A DNA stretch of 43,744 bases from Sedimenticola thiotaurini. GTDB taxonomy: Bacteria > Pseudomonadota > Gammaproteobacteria > Chromatiales > Chromatiaceae. The notes under the pieces are model-generated. The model saw nothing but the letters and a program-made list of their open reading frames with translations, had not been told where the DNA came from and searched no databases. Made by a program: the position numbers and the translations under genes. Positions 42,110 through 43,744 of the stretch are shown in pieces (the stretch's first letter is position 1; every line of letters begins with the position of its first letter). The stretch spans positions 1 through 43,744 of the forward strand of contig DRKP01000063.1 of the NCBI GenBank assembly GCA_011051715.1, given 5' to 3'.

Positions 42110-42957
42110 ACGCCGTCCTGGCGCAGATTCCAGCGCGCCCGCAGGGCCAGCCAGCGCGCCGCCTGGTCCCGGCGACCGCGCCGGGCGGCGCCACGGGCCA
42201 GGATCTCCGCCCTTCGCTGCAGGGTCCGGATCGTCTGTCGCTGCTGCTGCGGTGACAGGACACCGCTGCGCAGCAGTTTCTCCAGGGCCCGGACCCGGAA
42301 CCGGTCCATGCCCCAGAACCGGCGCGACAGCTGGTCGGGATGGCCGCCGAACTTGCGGATCACCGGCTCCCGCACGAAGGCCACGGGTTCGCGGGCGCAG
42401 ATCCGCAGCCACAGATCGTAGTCCTCGCAGGCGGGCAGGGATTCGTCGAACGTTCCCACCTCCTGCAGCAGGGTGCGGTGGATCAGTGCCGCCGACGGCG
42501 AGATGACGCACAACTCCAGGCAGCGGTCGAAGATGTGGCCACCGCTCTTGGCGTGTCTCCTGCCCGGGTTGACCCGGCGGCCGTCGCGGATCCAGATCTC
42601 CTCACCGTGGCACAGGCGTATTCCGGGACGTTGCGCCAGCAACGCCAGCTGTCGCTCCAGCTTGTGCGGCAGCCATTCGTCGTCGGAGTCGAGCAGGGCG
42701 ATCCAGTCGCCCCGGGCGGCGCGGATGCCACGGTTGCGGGCGCTGCTGACACCGCGGTTCCGCTGTCGCAGCAGGCGCACTCCGGGGTAGGCCCGCCGCA
42801 GCAGGGTGGGGGTCCCGTCGCTGGAACCATCGTCCACCACGACGATCTCCAGCGGTGGCCGGGTCTGGGCCAGCACCGAGTCCAGGGCCCGGGGCAGAAC
42901 CTCCGCCCGGTCACAGGTGGGGATCACCACCGAAACGGTCGGCCAGGAACCAGTCAA
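42106..42957 (-). CDS. family 2 (GT-A) glycosyltransferase
   Basis: A 283-residue inverting glycosyltransferase: TVSVVIPTCDRAEVLPRALD at the N-terminus, VVDDGSSDGT, NRGVSSARNRGIRAA and the DxD-type LLDSDDEW. The C-terminal 80 residues are Arg-rich and helical with no membrane segment, so it acts in the cytoplasm or on the inner face of the membrane. The start is TTG 42957, overlapping the DUF692 stop by 4 bases; no strong Shine-Dalgarno is seen, which fits coupled translation. Sugar donor and acceptor are unknown. Confidence 0.88.
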   Translation of the reverse strand: MTGSWPTVSVVIPTCDRAEVLPRALDSVLAQTRPPLEIVVVDDGSSDGTPTLLRRAYPGVRLLRQRNRGVSSARNRGIRAARGDWIALLDSDDEWLPHKLERQLALLAQRPGIRLCHGEEIWIRDGRRVNPGRRHAKSGGHIFDRCLELCVISPSAALIHRTLLQEVGTFDESLPACEDYDLWLRICAREPVAFVREPVIRKFGGHPDQLSRRFWGMDRFRVRALEKLLRSGVLSPQQQRQTIRTLQRRAEILARGAARRGRRDQAARWLALRARWNLRQDGV

Positions 42958-43744
42958 TCGCGGGACAGCAGCCGGCGAACGGCGCAGCGGGCAATGGAGA
43001 GCTCCTCCACCATCTCCTCCAGCGGGGGGATGGTGTCGACCCGCTCGATCATGGTGGAGACGGGGCCGAAGGTCTCCAGGGCGCGGGTGTAGAGCTCCCA
43101 CACCGGGTCGGCGGCCACATCGCCATGGTCGATCTCCGGCTGGCACAGGACGACGGCCCCGGCCAGGTGGATCTGCTGCACCCGCTCTTCCGGCAGGCGT
43201 GCCAGGTAGTCGGCGGTATCGAGCCCGCGGCTGACGGCGGTGCTGTGCAGATTGGCGATGTCGAGCAGGATCAGTGAGCCGGTGCGCTCCGCCACCTCGG
43301 CGATGAAGTCGGGTTCCGGGATCTCCGGCTCCCGGTCGAGCCGTTCCATGGGCACGTTCTCCAGCAGGAGCGGGCGGCCCAGGATCTCCTGCACCTGCCC
43401 GATCCGGGGGAGCAGGTGTTCCAGCATGTCGCGGGAGTAGGGGAGGGGCAGCAGGTTGCCCTGGGTGTCGTCGGCGCCGCTCCAGCACAGGTGGTCCGAG
43501 ACCCAGGCCGGGTCGACCCGGTCGATCAGGTCGCGCACCCGGTGCAGGTAGTCCAGGTCCAGGGGCCAGGGGCTGCCAATGGCGAGGGAGATGCCATGCA
43601 AAACCAGCGGGTAGCGTTCCCGCAGCCGCTCCAGCCCGGCCAGGGCACTGTCGTCGTCCAGGTAGTTCTCGGTGATGACCTCGAACCAGTCCACCGCGGG
43701 CTGTTCGGCCAGCACCGGCTGCAGATACTCCCGGCGCAGGCGCA
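42954..43744 (-). CDS. DUF692 (MbnB/TglH/BufB-like) TIM-barrel protein, 5' end outside window
   Basis: The visible 263 residues start inside the N-terminal LRREYLQPVLAEQPA helix and run to the stop, so only a short N-terminal piece is missing. Family motifs include WFEVITENYL, LVLHGISLAIGS, VSDHLCW, LLLENVPMER, LLDIANLHSTA, QIHLAG and DPVWELY. These supply His, Glu, Asp and Asn ligands to a multinuclear iron centre in characterised members, which modify Cys residues in ribosomal peptides (MbnB, TglH, BufB) with partner proteins. Here the stretch after HLAG lacks a His and the ID-H element is one residue shorter than usual, so activity is uncertain. A partner and a precursor peptide would lie to the right. 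Confidence 0.85.
   Translation of the reverse strand, partial: RLRREYLQPVLAEQPAVDWFEVITENYLDDDSALAGLERLRERYPLVLHGISLAIGSPWPLDLDYLHRVRDLIDRVDPAWVSDHLCWSGADDTQGNLLPLPYSRDMLEHLLPRIGQVQEILGRPLLLENVPMERLDREPEIPEPDFIAEVAERTGSLILLDIANLHSTAVSRGLDTADYLARLPEERVQQIHLAGAVVLCQPEIDHGDVAADPVWELYTRALETFGPVSTMIERVDTIPPLEEMVEELSIARCAVRRLLSRD

Overview
This window looks like a chromosome segment from a GC-rich (about two thirds G+C by eye), flagellated, sulfur-oxidising gammaproteobacterium, probably of the Chromatiales or a relative. Three things point there. A rhodanese-tusA-dsrE2 sulfur-relay set sits beside a siroheme synthase. The flagellar and chemotaxis run is arranged as in Pseudomonas and other polarly flagellated gammaproteobacteria. 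The oxygen-independent ubiquinone genes ubiT, ubiU and ubiV are present, which suggests anaerobic respiration. No tRNA, rRNA, insertion sequence or CRISPR array is visible.

Layout. 1-2746: the 3' part of a DUF4157 (eCIS-core) protein, then a sigma-54-type AAA+ regulator with a receiver-like N-terminus. 3034-7280: a CPA2 antiporter, a phospholipase-D-like lipoprotein and two small membrane-associated proteins. 7307-10976: a perfect FNR-type box, then yhcC, ubiU and ubiV, with ubiT convergent. 11138-14110: cysG divergent from rhd-tusA-dsrE2, closed by a bidirectional terminator. 14240-20065: a FadL-type porin, a LysR regulator, a conserved hypothetical protein, an AI-2E-family permease, a DUF2892 membrane protein next to a Crp-like regulator, and a zinc peptidase.

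20182-38933: a sigma-54-type promoter, then fliLMNOPQR-flhB-flhA-flhF-flhG-fliA-cheY-cheZ-cheA-cheB-motC-motD-parC-cheW-DUF2802. These genes build the C-ring and export gate, set polar flagellar placement and number, supply sigma-28, and provide a complete excitation and adaptation output pathway (CheA, CheY, CheZ, CheB, CheW) plus a second stator pair. ParP, which normally lies between parC and cheW in this arrangement, is missing, and CheA carries three copies of a 25-residue motif in its linker.

38934-43744: small orphan reading frames, an in-frame MobB/class II aldolase fusion whose aldolase half has its own strong ribosome-binding site, and on the minus strand a tightly overlapped DUF692, glycosyltransferase, nucleosidase and SDR operon that runs off the right edge.

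Most promising for new biology: the nested MobB/aldolase gene, the DUF692-GT2-nucleosidase-SDR operon, the ParC-without-ParP array with the tripled CheA motif, and three unassigned palindromic operators (upstream of rhd, DUF2892 and cheW). All functional statements come from reading the sequence and recalling protein families. No database search was run.
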